From Stomoxys calcitrans (lineage: Eukaryota > Arthropoda > Insecta > Diptera > Muscidae), in assembly GCF_963082655.1 (NCBI RefSeq), contig NC_081554.1, forward strand, positions 40,508,354 to 40,572,353: 64,000 bases of DNA, given 5' to 3'. Under the pieces are notes generated by a model. The model did not search any database, was not told where the DNA came from, and worked only from the letters and a program-made list of their open reading frames with translations. The position numbers were made by a program, and so were the translations under genes. Shown here one piece after another: positions 36,301-45,359 of the stretch (positions are counted from its first letter, which is position 1; each line of letters opens with the position of its first letter).

Positions 36301-39300
36301 GCCTAAGGACCGGAAGAGACTTCGAGATGTCATACGACCAGGCTAGCTAGACATAGGGGTTTGAATTTTAATCCTTATCAAACGATTTCGATGTGCGACA
36401 AAGTCAAATAATTTGGAGTGATCTTGGACGAGAAACTGAGCTTAAGGTGTAAAATTTAGAAGCAAACTAAGATGCCATCCGGATGTTTGGCATTATGTAG
36501 AAATGGGGCTTGAATCCAAGGAAAGACCACTGACTTTACAGGAGTGTGATTTGACTTTTACTAACTCTCGTAGTAGTTTGGTGGACTGATATGGTGAAAA
36601 GGGCAACAGAAGGATAATAAAACAGGTTTAGAGAAAATGTTGTTTTGGCATTGGCGGGGCTATGAGAACCACGCCTACTAACGCACTGTTGACTTTTCTG
36701 GACCCATAGATATACAAAATATAAGGCAGCCATTGCGGCTATGAGGCTTAAGGCGATGGGAGAGAGGATAAAAACTGGGGCAGGTTATACCATCGCGGGA
36801 TAGACATACAAGTATGAGGCAGCCATTGCGGTTATTAAACTTCAGGCGATGTGAGAGAGGATAGAAGCTAGGGGCAGGTCATACCATCGCGGAATATTCT
36901 AGAAGACCAAAGAAAGCCTAAGTGGTTGAGAAAAAGGTTTTAGACGACACTTGAGGTAGAATGCGAGGCACTTTTGCCAGCGGTCAGTGTTGGACTGTAA
37001 GTTCATGGTAATTGGATGGATCACGGAATGAGTGAGGTGGTTGTTATTGTTGTTGTAGCAGGTTGTTGAGTTCTATCTTGTGTCTGCTTGATTCTGTTGA
37101 GTATCCAGATCCAGGCAATCTGCGACTAAGATGGGGTGCGTTCAGAGGGATCTGGGTCTGAGTCGAGTGGGACGGGCTTGGCATTTAAATAGGTGACTTG
37201 TGTCGTATGGCCCCTGGTCCCAATCGGGACTTGAGGCGGCTGCATCTGCTGGATCGTTAGTGAGCCAGAACTACATATTGTTTTGCCATTGGCGGGGTGA
37301 TCAGAAACCCGCCTACTAGGGCACTGTTGACATTTCTGGACCCATAGACATACAAATTAACTATGAGGCAGCCATTGCGGCTATGAGATCTAAGGCGATG
37401 GGAGAGAGGGTAGAAGCTAGAGGCAGGTCATACCATCGCGGTATACTCGAGGAGACGAAAGGTAGCCTGCGTGGATCAGAAAAGGTTTCAGACTGTATAA
37501 CTTAGACGACACTTGAGGTAGATTGCGAGGTCGAGAGATCTGGTGACGTGTGTCGTGTGGTTCCTAGTCACAATCGGGAGTTAAGAGGGCTGCATCTGCC
37601 GTATCGTTACTGAGGCAGAACTACATGTTGTCCTGGCATTGGCAGGGCTATGATATCCACGCCTACTAGGGCACTGTTGACAATTCTGGACCCATAGACA
37701 TACAAATTAAGTATAAGGCAGCCATTGCGACTATGAGACTTACAGCGATGTGAGAGAGGATAGAAGCTAGAGGCAGGTCATACCATCGAGGTATACTCGA
37801 GGAGACGAAAGATAGCCTGAGTGGATGAGAAAAGGTTTCAGACTGCATAACTTAGACGACACTTGAGGTAGAATGCAAGACACTTTTGCCAGTGGTGCAG
37901 CGTTGAATTGATAGAGCTCTGGAAGTTCATGCTACTTGGATGGATCACAGAATGAGTGAGGTGGTTGTTATTGTTGCTGTAGCAGTTGGTGGAGTTCCAT
38001 CTTTCGTCTACTTGATTCTGTTGAGTATCCATAGGGATCTGGGTCTGAGTCGAGTGGGTCTGGCTGGGCAGTAAAACAGGTGACGCACAGTGGGATGAAA
38101 CAAAATAAGTGGACAAAATAATAATAGATTTTATTTATTAGCTTTCCAAATCAGTTCAGAAATGCTTTCATAAGCAACAAAATAAGAGACCAGTGTCTGC
38201 GAAAATTTCAAAAAAAAAAATTAAGGCCTGTTTTTTGCAGGGCCGTACGGCAATATACGCATACGTTGACGACGACTAAGCTTGTGACCACTGCTGTCTA
38301 TGTTCGCACGAAACCTGAATGTACCCGACCGATGATGGAGGCGGTTCTGGCAAAACAAACAGAACTATAGTCTGGGGTTCTTTTCAATCCCGGCAAGGAC
38401 TAGAGGCGTGCGGAGAAGGCATTACAGGATGTGCCTCTCCCATGACGAAACAAGGACGAACACATACACTGAGAATTCCATCGGGTCAATCGGGTGCGTA
38501 CAACCGGCTGCCATGGGATTGTGAGGTGGTTTGGTGTTAAAGTGAGGACGTGGAGTGTAGATATCATTACAGACAGTTAGATGGCATTTAGTGCTATAAC
38601 AACCACGGCGGTGGGGTAACGAACGGTCTTGGAATGTAAGAAAAAGATTAACGCCTTCTCTGAGGATGGCGTGATCTGCATTGTTTATGTGTCGCGCCAT
38701 AGTGTAGTAGGGGGTATTCAAGGGCAGACGAATTAGTCATAATTATACTTGGTGTGATCCGAAGCTTTTCGGGGCAAAATAGTTCGAATTAAAGGCTTGG
38801 GTGACGAACGCACATGTGTGGAACAGTGTAACGTTCGGTAGGAAGACGAAAATCCTACGATGAGATCCAGATCATGGGAACACCAGGCTATTACTAAAAA
38901 GAGGGTAGAATGAGTTCCGTATGGATTTCGTTGTTATATTGTGGCGCATAGGGCTACGGGCGCACTTATACAGAATAGGTGCGGCATGTGATAGGGTGTC
39001 TAGGGCATGTAGGGAAGATGATGAGACGTTGGAACATTTTCCATCATTGCCTGACTTTTGCTGTCACAATACCAGACTTGAACCAACTAAGGGACGTGAA
39101 ATGTAATACAGTTAAGGATTCTGTGAGTAGCACGGAATTCTTGATTTCTCGAGGCTCCATTGAATAATTTAAGCACAAGAATTAACCTGTTGATTTATTT
39201 AAAAAAAAATTCTTTTACCCGCAGCGTCCCAGAAAGTGAAAAAGTACCCATTAACATGCCATTACTTCGATTACAATTCATATTTCTGCAAAATGAAAGA

Positions 39301-40774
39301 TTTCTTACAAGAGCCAAGAGGGCAGTTCGGCGCCAACCATGGCCTTTACTACTAAGCTCCTACAAGGGACATTTGAAGGGTATAAAAACACTAGCCTTCA
39401 TATGCAAACCGAAAATTTTAATAACGTAAGTTTTTGGGTGCCATTGTTAAAAACATTTTTAATCATCTAATCTCTTCATTAGAGGCAGCCATGACTGCTC
39501 CTGTCGCTTATGGTCCTTGGGCGGACGTTACCTGGGTACCTTGGGTACTCTCTTGCCTTGGATGACACTATCGCCCTTTCAGCCAGTTGAAGAAGCATGT
39601 GATAGGGTGTCTAGGGCATGTAGGGAAGATGATGAGACGTTGGAACATTTTCCATCATTGCCTGACTTTTGCTGTCACAATACCAGACTTGAACCAACTA
39701 AGGGACGTGAAATGTAATACAGTTAAGGATTCTGTGAGTAGCACGGAATTCTTGATTTCTCGAGGCTCCATTGAATAATTTAAGCACAAGAATTAACCTG
39801 TTGATTTATTTAAAAAAAAATTCTTTTACCCGCAGCGTCCCAGAAAGTGAAAAAGTACCCATTAACATGCCATTACTTCGATTACAATTCATATTTCTGC
39901 AAAATGAAAGATTTCTTACAAGAGCCAAGAGGGCAGTTCGGCGCCAACCATGGCCTTTACTACTAAGCTCCTACAAGGGACATTTGAAGGGTATAAAAAC
40001 ACTAGCCTTCATATGCAAACCGAAAATTTTAATAACGTAAGTTTTTGGGTGCCATTGTTAAAAACATTTTTAATCATCTAATCTCTTCATTAGAGGCAGC
40101 CATGACTGCTCCTGTCGCTTATGGTCCTTGGGCGGACGTTACCTGGGTACCTTGGGTACTCTCTTGCCTTGGATGACACTATCGCCCTTTCAGCCAGTTG
40201 AAGAAGATAAAACCATATATCGTATGCCTCCCGATATAAAGAAAGTGGCCAGCACCACAACAATGAAGGTATTCGGTTGGATTTTTGAAATTTTTCATTC
40301 TCAAAAATCTTTCCTAAGGTTCTTACAGGCAACCAAATGGACAATTTCACATTGTCGTATGGCAAATCTACTCAAGATGTTCGTGAAGTTTTCGATGATA
40401 AGGACTCTCCTCATTTACATTGCAAGATATTGCCCGAACCCATATTGGGCAAGCATTTCCAACTGCCAGGTCGCAGTGCCACTGAACAGTTTATAGATTG
40501 GGATGGCACAACATCTTATGTACCAGTTTTCAGTCAACTAAAAATACACGAAGCTGGTGATTTAGATAGACCTTGTACACCCCCGGCCTTACAACGAGTA
40601 GCTAATGAAAGCTATATGGATTTTTATGAACGAGCTAATGGAGGGCATGGAAAGGGTGATAATTTGCTTGAGAAAACTTCCATTAAACCCAGTCGACGTT
40701 CTAAGGGTAGGGGATCGGTATTCTTTAGTGGAGATGTTGAACCGGAGGGCCAAGGGAAGAAAACCAAAAAATGA
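26723..40774 (+). CDS. WDY: WDY-like EF-hand/WD40 protein, ten exons
   Basis: Predicted join: 26723-27320, 27377-27705, 27769-27963, 34277-34452, 34505-35041, 35104-35597, 35654-35852, 39225-39425 (or its duplicate 39836-40036), 40094-40268, 40319-40774. Intron phases agree at every junction and the product is ~1119 residues. The N-terminus has a semi-canonical EF-hand loop (residues 67-78, N-x-N-x-D...E) and an acidic run (~133-153). Many WD repeats follow, with signatures [63 protein letters not shown] and [10 protein letters not shown]. The architecture and text match the WDY/WDR49/WDR64 family. In D. melanogaster WDY is Y-linked and testis-expressed, and is reported to be needed for sperm motility; that role is inferred here. 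Start: CTAACAATGG context, with the family's usual N-terminus. Introns 3 (6.3 kb) and 7 (3.4 kb) are filled with transposons; the others are 50-62 bp. No disabling change is seen. Confidence 0.9.
27377..27705 (+). CDS. WDY: WDY-like exon 2 (WD repeats)
   Basis: Acceptor TTTTAG ends at 27376; the exon completes a Val codon. It encodes [26 protein letters not shown] and [16 protein letters not shown], and ends DILK before donor GTAATT. Phase 0 exit. Confidence 0.88.
27769..27963 (+). CDS. WDY: WDY-like exon 3
   Basis: Acceptor CTGTTTAG at 27768. It encodes 65 residues, [19 protein letters not shown] to TKFIIQA. Donor GTAGGT at 27964. Phase 0 at both ends. A 6.3-kb intron follows. Confidence 0.87.
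28020..28145 (+). repeat. Family B unit fragment in WDY intron 3
   Basis: TTTCAGCCAAATCGGATAAG and AGAAGTAAAATCGGGAGA match family B units; less than one unit remains. Confidence 0.55.
28585..28860 (+). repeat. Family B 5' end fragment in WDY intron 3
   Basis: It begins AACAAGTAAAATCGAGC, then AAGTTCGGTCGGGCCGAAT (the terminal palindrome), CACCATGAACAG and one partial unit. Confidence 0.7.
28979..29201 (+). mobile_element. mariner-type MITE, copy 3 (WDY intron 3)
   Basis: A 223-bp TA-flanked copy with both terminal repeats intact, same orientation as copy 1. Confidence 0.9.
29230..30930 (+). repeat. Family D tandem repeat in WDY intron 3
   Basis: About twelve imperfect units of ~128 bp share GAGCCCCATATTGCCATGG, TTTGGGGGTGTTTTGGGG and TCGTTTTCTACTCCCAAATA. 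The short frames inside are not genes. Confidence 0.75.
30931..31060. other. Unassigned intronic sequence
   Basis: No match recognised between the family D array and the LINE fragment. Confidence 0.3.
31061..31740 (-). mobile_element. LINE RNase H fragment in WDY intron 3
   Basis: On the minus strand [21 protein letters not shown] is the RNase H WxPGHxxxxGNExAD block. Upstream codons are frameshifted. Confidence 0.75.
31832..31975 (+). mobile_element. Family B terminus abutting a LINE 3' tail
   Basis: ATTCGGCCCGGCCGAACTTA then CTTTTACTTGTTTG is a family B-type end. It is followed by TTAGAGCGCACAACCAG, the same 3' tail as the LINE at 20880-20990, ending TCTAACCTAACC. Confidence 0.6.
31976..33229. 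other. Unassigned intronic sequence
   Basis: Several short frames, the longest 97 codons on the minus strand at 32760-33053, without a recognisable relative. A short TCTA microsatellite lies at ~33065. Confidence 0.35.
33230..33610 (+). mobile_element. LINE leader fragment
   Basis: GAGAGGCCGGGCGG, AATACTGAGTGCCTATGATG and TTATTGGCGCCCTTAAATAA match the 5' leader of the LINE at 23100 and a second fragment at 55983-56345. Confidence 0.6.
33786..34161. mobile_element. 346-bp insertion with 15-bp target duplication
   Basis: AATTCTCATAATCTT is repeated perfectly at 33786-33800 and 34147-34161. Between them lies an element with ~53-bp inner inverted repeats: TTGTTGTTGG at 33840 plus AAGACCAATG, and their complement ending at 34146. 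The class is uncertain. It sits ~115 bp before WDY-like exon 4. Confidence 0.7.
34277..34452 (+). CDS. WDY: WDY-like exon 4 (WD repeat)
   Basis: Acceptor CTTCTTCAG at 34276, phase 0. It encodes [37 protein letters not shown] and ends KKVF plus two bases of a Ser codon. Donor GTAAAT. Confidence 0.9.
34505..35041 (+). CDS. WDY: WDY-like exon 5 (three WD repeats)
   Basis: Acceptor CTCTTGCAG at 34504. It contains [32 protein letters not shown] and [17 protein letters not shown], and ends [10 protein letters not shown] plus two bases. Donor GTGCTG at 35042 is weak. It is chosen because a 62-bp intron ending TGCTTTCAG restores the frame. Confidence 0.88.
35104..35597 (+). CDS. WDY: WDY-like exon 6 (WD repeats, charged insert)
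   Basis: It encodes [36 protein letters not shown], an acidic segment ([12 protein letters not shown]) and [17 protein letters not shown]. Exit phase 1 with donor GTGGGT. Confidence 0.9.
35654..35852 (+). CDS. WDY: WDY-like exon 7 (WD repeats)
   Basis: Acceptor TTTTTTGCAG at 35653. It encodes [17 protein letters not shown] and [19 protein letters not shown]. Donor GTAAGC, phase 2. A SINE begins about 25 bp into the following intron. Confidence 0.9.
35877..36168 (-). mobile_element. SINE at the start of WDY intron 7
   Basis: An inverted full SINE, from AAATTTTGCCCATGAACAT to CTCTGCGCTACGG. It lies close to the exon 7 donor. Confidence 0.85.
36360..38095 (+). mobile_element. LINE-derived segment with internal duplications (WDY intron 7)
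   Basis: It opens with a reverse-transcriptase tail-like frame ([14 protein letters not shown] near 36415). A block with GGACCCATAGACATACAAA and GAGGCAGCCATTGCGGC occurs near 36700, 37345 and 37690, with a partial copy near 36818. A GTTGTTATTGTTG block, followed by TGATTCTGTTGAGTATCCA, occurs near 37040 and 37965. Confidence 0.65.
38096..38755. other. Unassigned intronic sequence
   Basis: Mixed-composition sequence with frames below 100 codons. No relative recognised. Confidence 0.35.
38760..39165 (+). mobile_element. LINE C-terminal fragment (WDY intron 7)
   Basis: The frame [20 protein letters not shown], then [11 protein letters not shown] and NQLRDVK-type text, matches the zinc-knuckle end of the LINEs at 1440-1896 and 20640-20870. 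Its distal part (from 38984) is included in the 611-bp tandem duplication. Confidence 0.75.
39225..39425 (+). CDS. WDY: WDY-like exon 8, first copy
   Basis: It completes a Cys codon, then encodes [36 protein letters not shown] and [15 protein letters not shown]. Length 201 bp, phase 2 in and out, so use of both copies would keep frame and add 67 residues. Acceptor ACCCGCAG, donor GTAAGT. Confidence 0.8.
39483..39594 (+). pseudogene. Truncated first copy of WDY-like exon 9
   Basis: It encodes [14 protein letters not shown] to PFQPVEE, then joins LINE-derived sequence without a donor. If read through, translation continues in frame ([19 protein letters not shown]...) to a stop at 39717. Confidence 0.8.
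39836..40036 (+). CDS. WDY: WDY-like exon 8, second copy
   Basis: Identical to 39225-39425. It is the copy nearest the intact exon 9, so it is equally or more likely to be spliced in the normal transcript. Confidence 0.85.
40094..40268 (+). CDS. WDY: WDY-like exon 9 (last WD repeat)
   Basis: Acceptor TTCATTAG at 40093. It encodes [37 protein letters not shown] and [14 protein letters not shown]. Donor GTATTC at 40269, phase 0. Confidence 0.87.
40319..40774 (+). CDS. WDY: WDY-like exon 10 (C-terminal tail)
   Basis: It encodes [48 protein letters not shown] and a basic end (GQGKKTKK). The acceptor CCTAAG at 40318 is preferred because it keeps phase 0 with donor 40269 and yields the family-like STTMKVLTG junction. 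The stronger-looking TTCTTACAG at 40328 would need a different donor (~40280). Confidence 0.85.
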   Translation, partial: VLTGNQMDNFTLSYGKSTQDVREVFDDKDSPHLHCKILPEPILGKHFQLPGRSATEQFIDWDGTTSYVPVFSQLKIHEAGDLDRPCTPPALQRVANESYMDFYERANGGHGKGDNLLEKTSIKPSRRSKGRGSVFFSGDVEPEGQGKKTKK

Positions 40775-40817
40775 ATTCTATGCATTTGACATTCTTATAT
40801 TTTATAAAATTTTCCCT

Positions 40818-40823
40818 AATAAA
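40818..40823 (+). promoter_or_regulatory. Poly(A) signal of the WDY-like gene
   Basis: AATAAA 44 bp after the stop codon; a SINE starts 52 bp further on. Confidence 0.6.
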
Positions 40824-40875
40824 GAGAAATGTAATGAAAAAATGTTGTAAAATTATGGAAACAGCCGATTTGGAA

Positions 40876-41186
40876 GGCCACTGCAGCGCAGAGGTTAGCG
40901 TGTCCGCCCATGACGCTGAACGCCTGGGTTCGAAACCTGGCGAGACCATCTGAAAACATTTTCTGCGGTGGTTTTCCCCTCCTAATGCTGGCAACATGTG
41001 TGTCGTACTATGCCATGTAAAACTTCTCTCAAAAGAGGTGTCGTACTGCGGCACGCCGTTCGGTCTCGGCTATAAAAAGGAGGCCCCTTACCATTGAGCT
41101 CAAAACTTGAATCGGACTGCACTCATTGATATGTGAGAAGTCTGCCCCTGTTCCTTAGTGGAATTTTCATGGGCAAAATTTGCATT
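40876..41186 (+). mobile_element. tRNA-derived SINE downstream of the WDY-like gene
   Basis: It starts GGCCACTGCAGCGCAGAGG, has box B GGGTTCGAAACC, and ends TTCATGGGCAAAATTTGC. It may lie at the edge of the 3' UTR. Confidence 0.87.
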
Positions 41187-41590
41187 TATTGCCAATTTAG
41201 CTAGGGTCAGTATGTTTCTCAGTAACTCGAGCTTTCTTAAAATGAGTTCTTTCCAAAAAGTTGGTACATGTTTCTGAAAACAGTGTAAGACCTACACCAC
41301 TGTTGTGGTATATTATAAACTTAGGAGTATGTTATCAACGCTAAGAAGGAGAAGAGTAAGACACACCTTAATGTATACCAAAAGCCTCAAAATCACTTCT
41401 GATTCGTTATAGCTATGTCTGTCTGCCAGTCAATGACTTCCAATCAATGTCTGTGGAAACGGTAGGAGAACTTGAGTTGCCTCTCCGAATGCACGAGTAC
41501 GCCATAGCTGCCTGTATGTAAAGGGGTTTTTTCAGGGACGCTACAAAAGTATCGGTCTACAGGACAGCAAACGACGCCATATTTTTGTCG
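41187..41590. repeat. Family C fragment and unassigned sequence
   Basis: CCTACACCACTGTTGTGGTA and GCTAAGAAGGAGAAG at ~41291-41360 mark a family C end. The remainder is not recognised. Confidence 0.5.
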
Positions 41591-41594
41591 CTCT

Positions 41595-41955
41595 TTTGAC
41601 ATTTCTCTACAGTAAGATTTCCCATTTCATGATGGAAAGATATACGATCCAACAACGAGTCCAAATTGTTAAAATTTGCTACCAAAATTCTGAGTCAGTG
41701 ACCTTAATGTAAAGAGCTTCAGCCATGAGACTCATTTCTGGCTGAATGGCTTCGTTAATAGGCAAAATATGCGTTATTAGTCATAAAGCAAACCACACGT
41801 ACTCTAAGAGTCATCATTGCAGCAAAAAAAAAAAAAAAAAAAAAAAAAACGTTTGCTGCGGTTTTTGGGCCGGCGACGTCATTGGGCCGTACTTCTTCCA
41901 TGATGATCAAGACCGGCACGTTACTGTGAATGGGATATCGGACCACAATTGAAGA
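41595..41955 (+). mobile_element. mariner transposase relic
   Basis: QQRVQIVKICYQNSESVTL (frame near 41650) is fused after a stop to sequence encoding a SDETHFWLNGF-like core, then FWAGDVIGPYFFHDDQDRHV (41860-41930). A poly(A) tract of ~28 bp interrupts it at 41823. Confidence 0.75.
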
Positions 41956-42178
41956 TGTGTTAGGTCGTATAAGTTATCGAAATGCCTAGGTGACAAATTT
42001 TAGGGGCCTGCCAAGAGGCGCTCGGACCAAAAAGGTCTTAAAACTTCCCACATAATCTCGCAAACACCTCAGCTCTAAACAATTAAACTTTTAATTATAT
42101 TTTGGAAAATCAAACCCATGTAAAAACTTCTTCCCAAAAATGTTTCGCACTGCGACACGCCATTCCGGCTCAAATATA
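41956..42178 (+). other. Unassigned, ending in a SINE body fragment
   Basis: At 42114-42178 CATGTAAAAACTTCTTCCC, then CGCACTGCGACACGCC, is a piece of SINE body. The rest is unrecognised. Confidence 0.45.
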
Positions 42179-42179
42179 A

Positions 42180-42838
42180 CAAAGCCTGCTAAGTTCGGCC
42201 GGATCGAATCTTATACACCATGGATCGCATTTGACGACTTCTTTGCCCGGTATCTCTAGGCAAGCAAAGGATAATGGATAAGAATAGCAATGCTATTGGA
42301 GCTTTATCAAGTTATGGTCCGATTTGAACCATAATAGAGTTGAATGTTGGAGACTAAAGTAGAGGTCATTGAGTAAAATTTCAGTCAATTCGGATAAGAA
42401 TTGCCCCCTTTAGGGTCTCATGAAGTAAAATCAGAAGATCGGTTTATATGAGAGTAGTAATAGGGTGTTGACCGATTCGAACCATATTTGGCACGTATGT
42501 TGAAGGTCATGGGAAAATTTCACTTGTAAAACATTTCATCAAAATCGAATAAGAATTGTGCTATCTAGAAACTAAAGATAATAATCAGGAGAATACGATT
42601 TATATGGGAGCTATATCAGGCTATGAACCGGTTTTACCATGCTTGGCATAGTTGATGCGGTATAAAATAAAACATTTTACGCACAATTTCACATAAGTCG
42701 GATAACAATTGCGCCCTCTAGATCGGTTTACTTGGCAGCCATATCTGGTTATAGACCGATTTGAACCATACTTAGCACAGTTGTTGGAAGTCATAACAAA
42801 ACATTTCACGCAAAATGTCAGCCAAATCGGTTATATGC
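42180..42838 (+). repeat. Family B tandem-repeat element, 5' part
   Basis: It starts AAGTTCGGCCGGATCGAATC, then ATACACCATGGATCGCATTT and four ~150-bp units with GATCGGTTTA...ACCGATTTGAACCATA. It is cut abruptly by the 29-bp minisatellite. Confidence 0.8.
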
Positions 42839-42840
42839 CA

Positions 42841-44236
42841 AATCTATGAAATTTTCTCTGGAGACAAAATTTCTATGAAATTTTCTCTGAAGACAAAATT
42901 TCTATGAAATTTTCTCTAAAGACAAAATTTCTATGAAATTTTCTCTAAAGACAAAATTTCTATGAAATTTTCTCTAAAGACAAAATTTCTATGAAATTTT
43001 CTCTAAAGACAAAATTTCTATGAAATTTTCTCTAAAGACAAAATTTCTTTAAAATTTTCTTTAAAGCCAAAATTTCTATGAAATTTTCTCTAAAGACAAA
43101 ATCTCAATGAAATTTTCTCTAAGACAAAATTTCTATGAAATTTTCTCTAAAGACAAAATTTCTATGAAATTTTCTCTAAAGACAAAATTTCTATGAAATT
43201 TTCTCTAAAGACAAAATTTCTATGAAATTTTCTCTAAAGACAAAATTTCTATGAAATCTTCTCTAAAGACAAAATTTCTATGAAATTTTCTCTAAAAACC
43301 AAATTTCTATGAAATTTTCTCTAAAGACAAAATTTCTATGAAATTTTCTCTAAAGACAAAATTTCTATGAAATCTTCTCTAAAGACAAAATTTCTATGAA
43401 ATTTTCTCTAAAAACCAAATTTCTATGAAATTTTCTCTAAAGACAAAATTTCTATGAAATCTTCTCTAAAGACAAAATTTCTATGAAATTTTCTCTAAAG
43501 ACAAAATTTCTATGAAATTTTCTCTAAAGACAAAATTTCTATGAAATTTTCTCTAAAGACAAAATTTCTATGAAATTTTCTCTAAAGACAAAATTTCTAT
43601 GAAATTTTCTCTAAAGACAAAATTTCTATGAAATTTTCTCTAAAGACAAAATTTCTATGAAATTTTCTCTAAAGACAAAATTTCTATGAAATTTTCTCTA
43701 AAGACAAAATTTCTATGAAATTTTCTCTAAAGACAAAATTTCTATGAAATTTTCTCTAAAGACAAAATTTCTATGAAATTTTCTCTAAAGACAAAATTTC
43801 TATGAAATCTTCTCTAAAGACAAAATTTCTATGAAATTTTCTCTAAAAACCAAATATCTATGAAATTTTCTCTAAAGACAAAATTTCTATGAAATTTTCT
43901 CTAAAGACCAAATATCTATGAAATTTTCTCTAAAGACAAAATTTCTATGAAATTTTCTCTAAAGACCAAATTTCTATGAAATTTTCTCTAAAGACAAAAT
44001 TTCTATGAAATTTTCTCTAAAGACAAAATTTCTATGAAATTTTCTCTAAAGACAAAATTTCTATGAAATTTTCTCTAAAGACAAAATTGGTATGAAATTT
44101 TCTCTAAAGACAAAATTTGTATGAAATTTTCTCTAAAGACAAAATTTCTATGAAATTTTCTCTAAAGACAAAATTTCTATGAATTTTTCTCTAAAGACAA
44201 AATTTCTATGAAATTTTCTCTAAAGACAAAATTTCA
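42841..44236 (+). repeat. 29-bp minisatellite, ~48 copies
   Basis: The unit reads GACAAAATTTCTATG + AAATTTTCTCTAAA and repeats every 29 bp for ~1.4 kb. Variants such as AAATCTT (43254, 43370, 43457, 43805) and AAAACCAAATTT recur at multiples of 29 (116, 87 and 348 bp apart), which suggests block-wise duplication. The unit is not divisible by 3 and carries no long frame. Confidence 0.97.
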
Positions 44237-45355
44237 ATTTCATTTTCCATCTTTGTACTTAAATATCACCCACCAAGAACCATACCCAATGTTTACCAAT
44301 TAAAAACTCCAAAGAAACACATTTTCCCCATGCTTAAGATCCACTTCACCTAACTAGTACTATTGATTACAGTCTGGGGATGTTTATTAAGATTATCATC
44401 TGTGTCTTCAATGTCCTTGGCGATTCACTGTACCGTGCTGAAATGTTCATTGGTTTCTTTGGTGCGAAGAGAAGGATGTTGTGGTATGTAAGGATAATAT
44501 TTCTTTTGCAGAGAATAACGCAAACAGCGCACCACAACCACAATGTCTAAAAAAAATTGTGCGTAAGACAAAATTTGTTTGTTGTTGTTGATGCATGACG
44601 CCCCCTGACAGTCTGTGCTAAGAGTCTGGTAATGCAGCTCTGCTTGGGTGCTTTTGTTGGCCATAGGAAAAGTAAGAGTTCGAGGTTAGTGGTGAGTGCG
44701 CGTCACATTGAAGATTCAACACAAAGTTCAAAACAATTTCATAGCTTCGCTCTCCTTCGCATTTTGTCTTTAGTTTTTGCTATTCCCACCCTACAAAGGA
44801 GGTTTTCTTTTTGGAGGGTAACTAGACGGAGAAATAAAGCGTACATTCCCCATTTAATACTTATCACCAAAGAACGGTGATGTATTAGTTTTGTCGTTGC
44901 GTTTGCAACACTTCGAAGCATTGGTTTTCTTAATTGTTTATAGTGTAATCTCACTAAAGCTTTCAGCTGGTGAAGGATCTTTGAAGGAATCATCCACACA
45001 TCGAATGTCCTCAGTCCTGAGAAAGAGCGGTTGCACTGCTTTCTCAATAACCCCTGGAAACATAAGGAAACTCATTATGATAAGATCGAGGCTAACGCAA
45101 CAGTCACGAGGCTAAGGTGGAAAGTTTGAATCCTGACTGTTCCGGTTTTTGCAGATAAATCTCCGCCATTGTAAAACCGCTTCTACGGCACTAAAGGTCC
45201 TTCAGGTGGCAGGAGGATTTAACGTTTTTCTTATCCAGTAACCACGGGTGTGCGGATATATATTTCGTAGACTAAGAATTCCTGGATTTAAACTACTCAA
45301 GGGTACTGGGTCCTGGTACCTGGATACTCCGTTGATGATACATCTGAAGCCTCTA
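44237..45355. other. Unassigned, possibly unique sequence
   Basis: Frames of 74-102 codons overlap on both strands (44632-45115) and none is recognised. It lacks the common repeat families, so it may be host intergenic DNA. Confidence 0.35.
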
Positions 45356-45359
45356 GGCT

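Larger units (their letters stand above)
38984..40205 (+). repeat. Perfect 611-bp tandem duplication containing WDY exon 8
   Basis: 38984-39594 and 39595-40205 appear identical throughout. The unit contains the end of a LINE fragment, WDY-like exon 8, the following intron, and the first 112 bp of exon 9. The identity extends across intron and LINE sequence, so the event is very recent or an assembly artefact. Confidence 0.92.

Noticed and set aside
40890..40950. tRNA gene
   Set aside because: The A and B boxes belong to a SINE head that continues into the SINE body. No complete cloverleaf with an acceptor stem is apparent at this or the other copies.
44632..45115. Overlapping 74-102 codon frames on both strands as host genes
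   Set aside because: No homology recognised, no splice or poly(A) context, and frames on both strands overlap. Left as unassigned.
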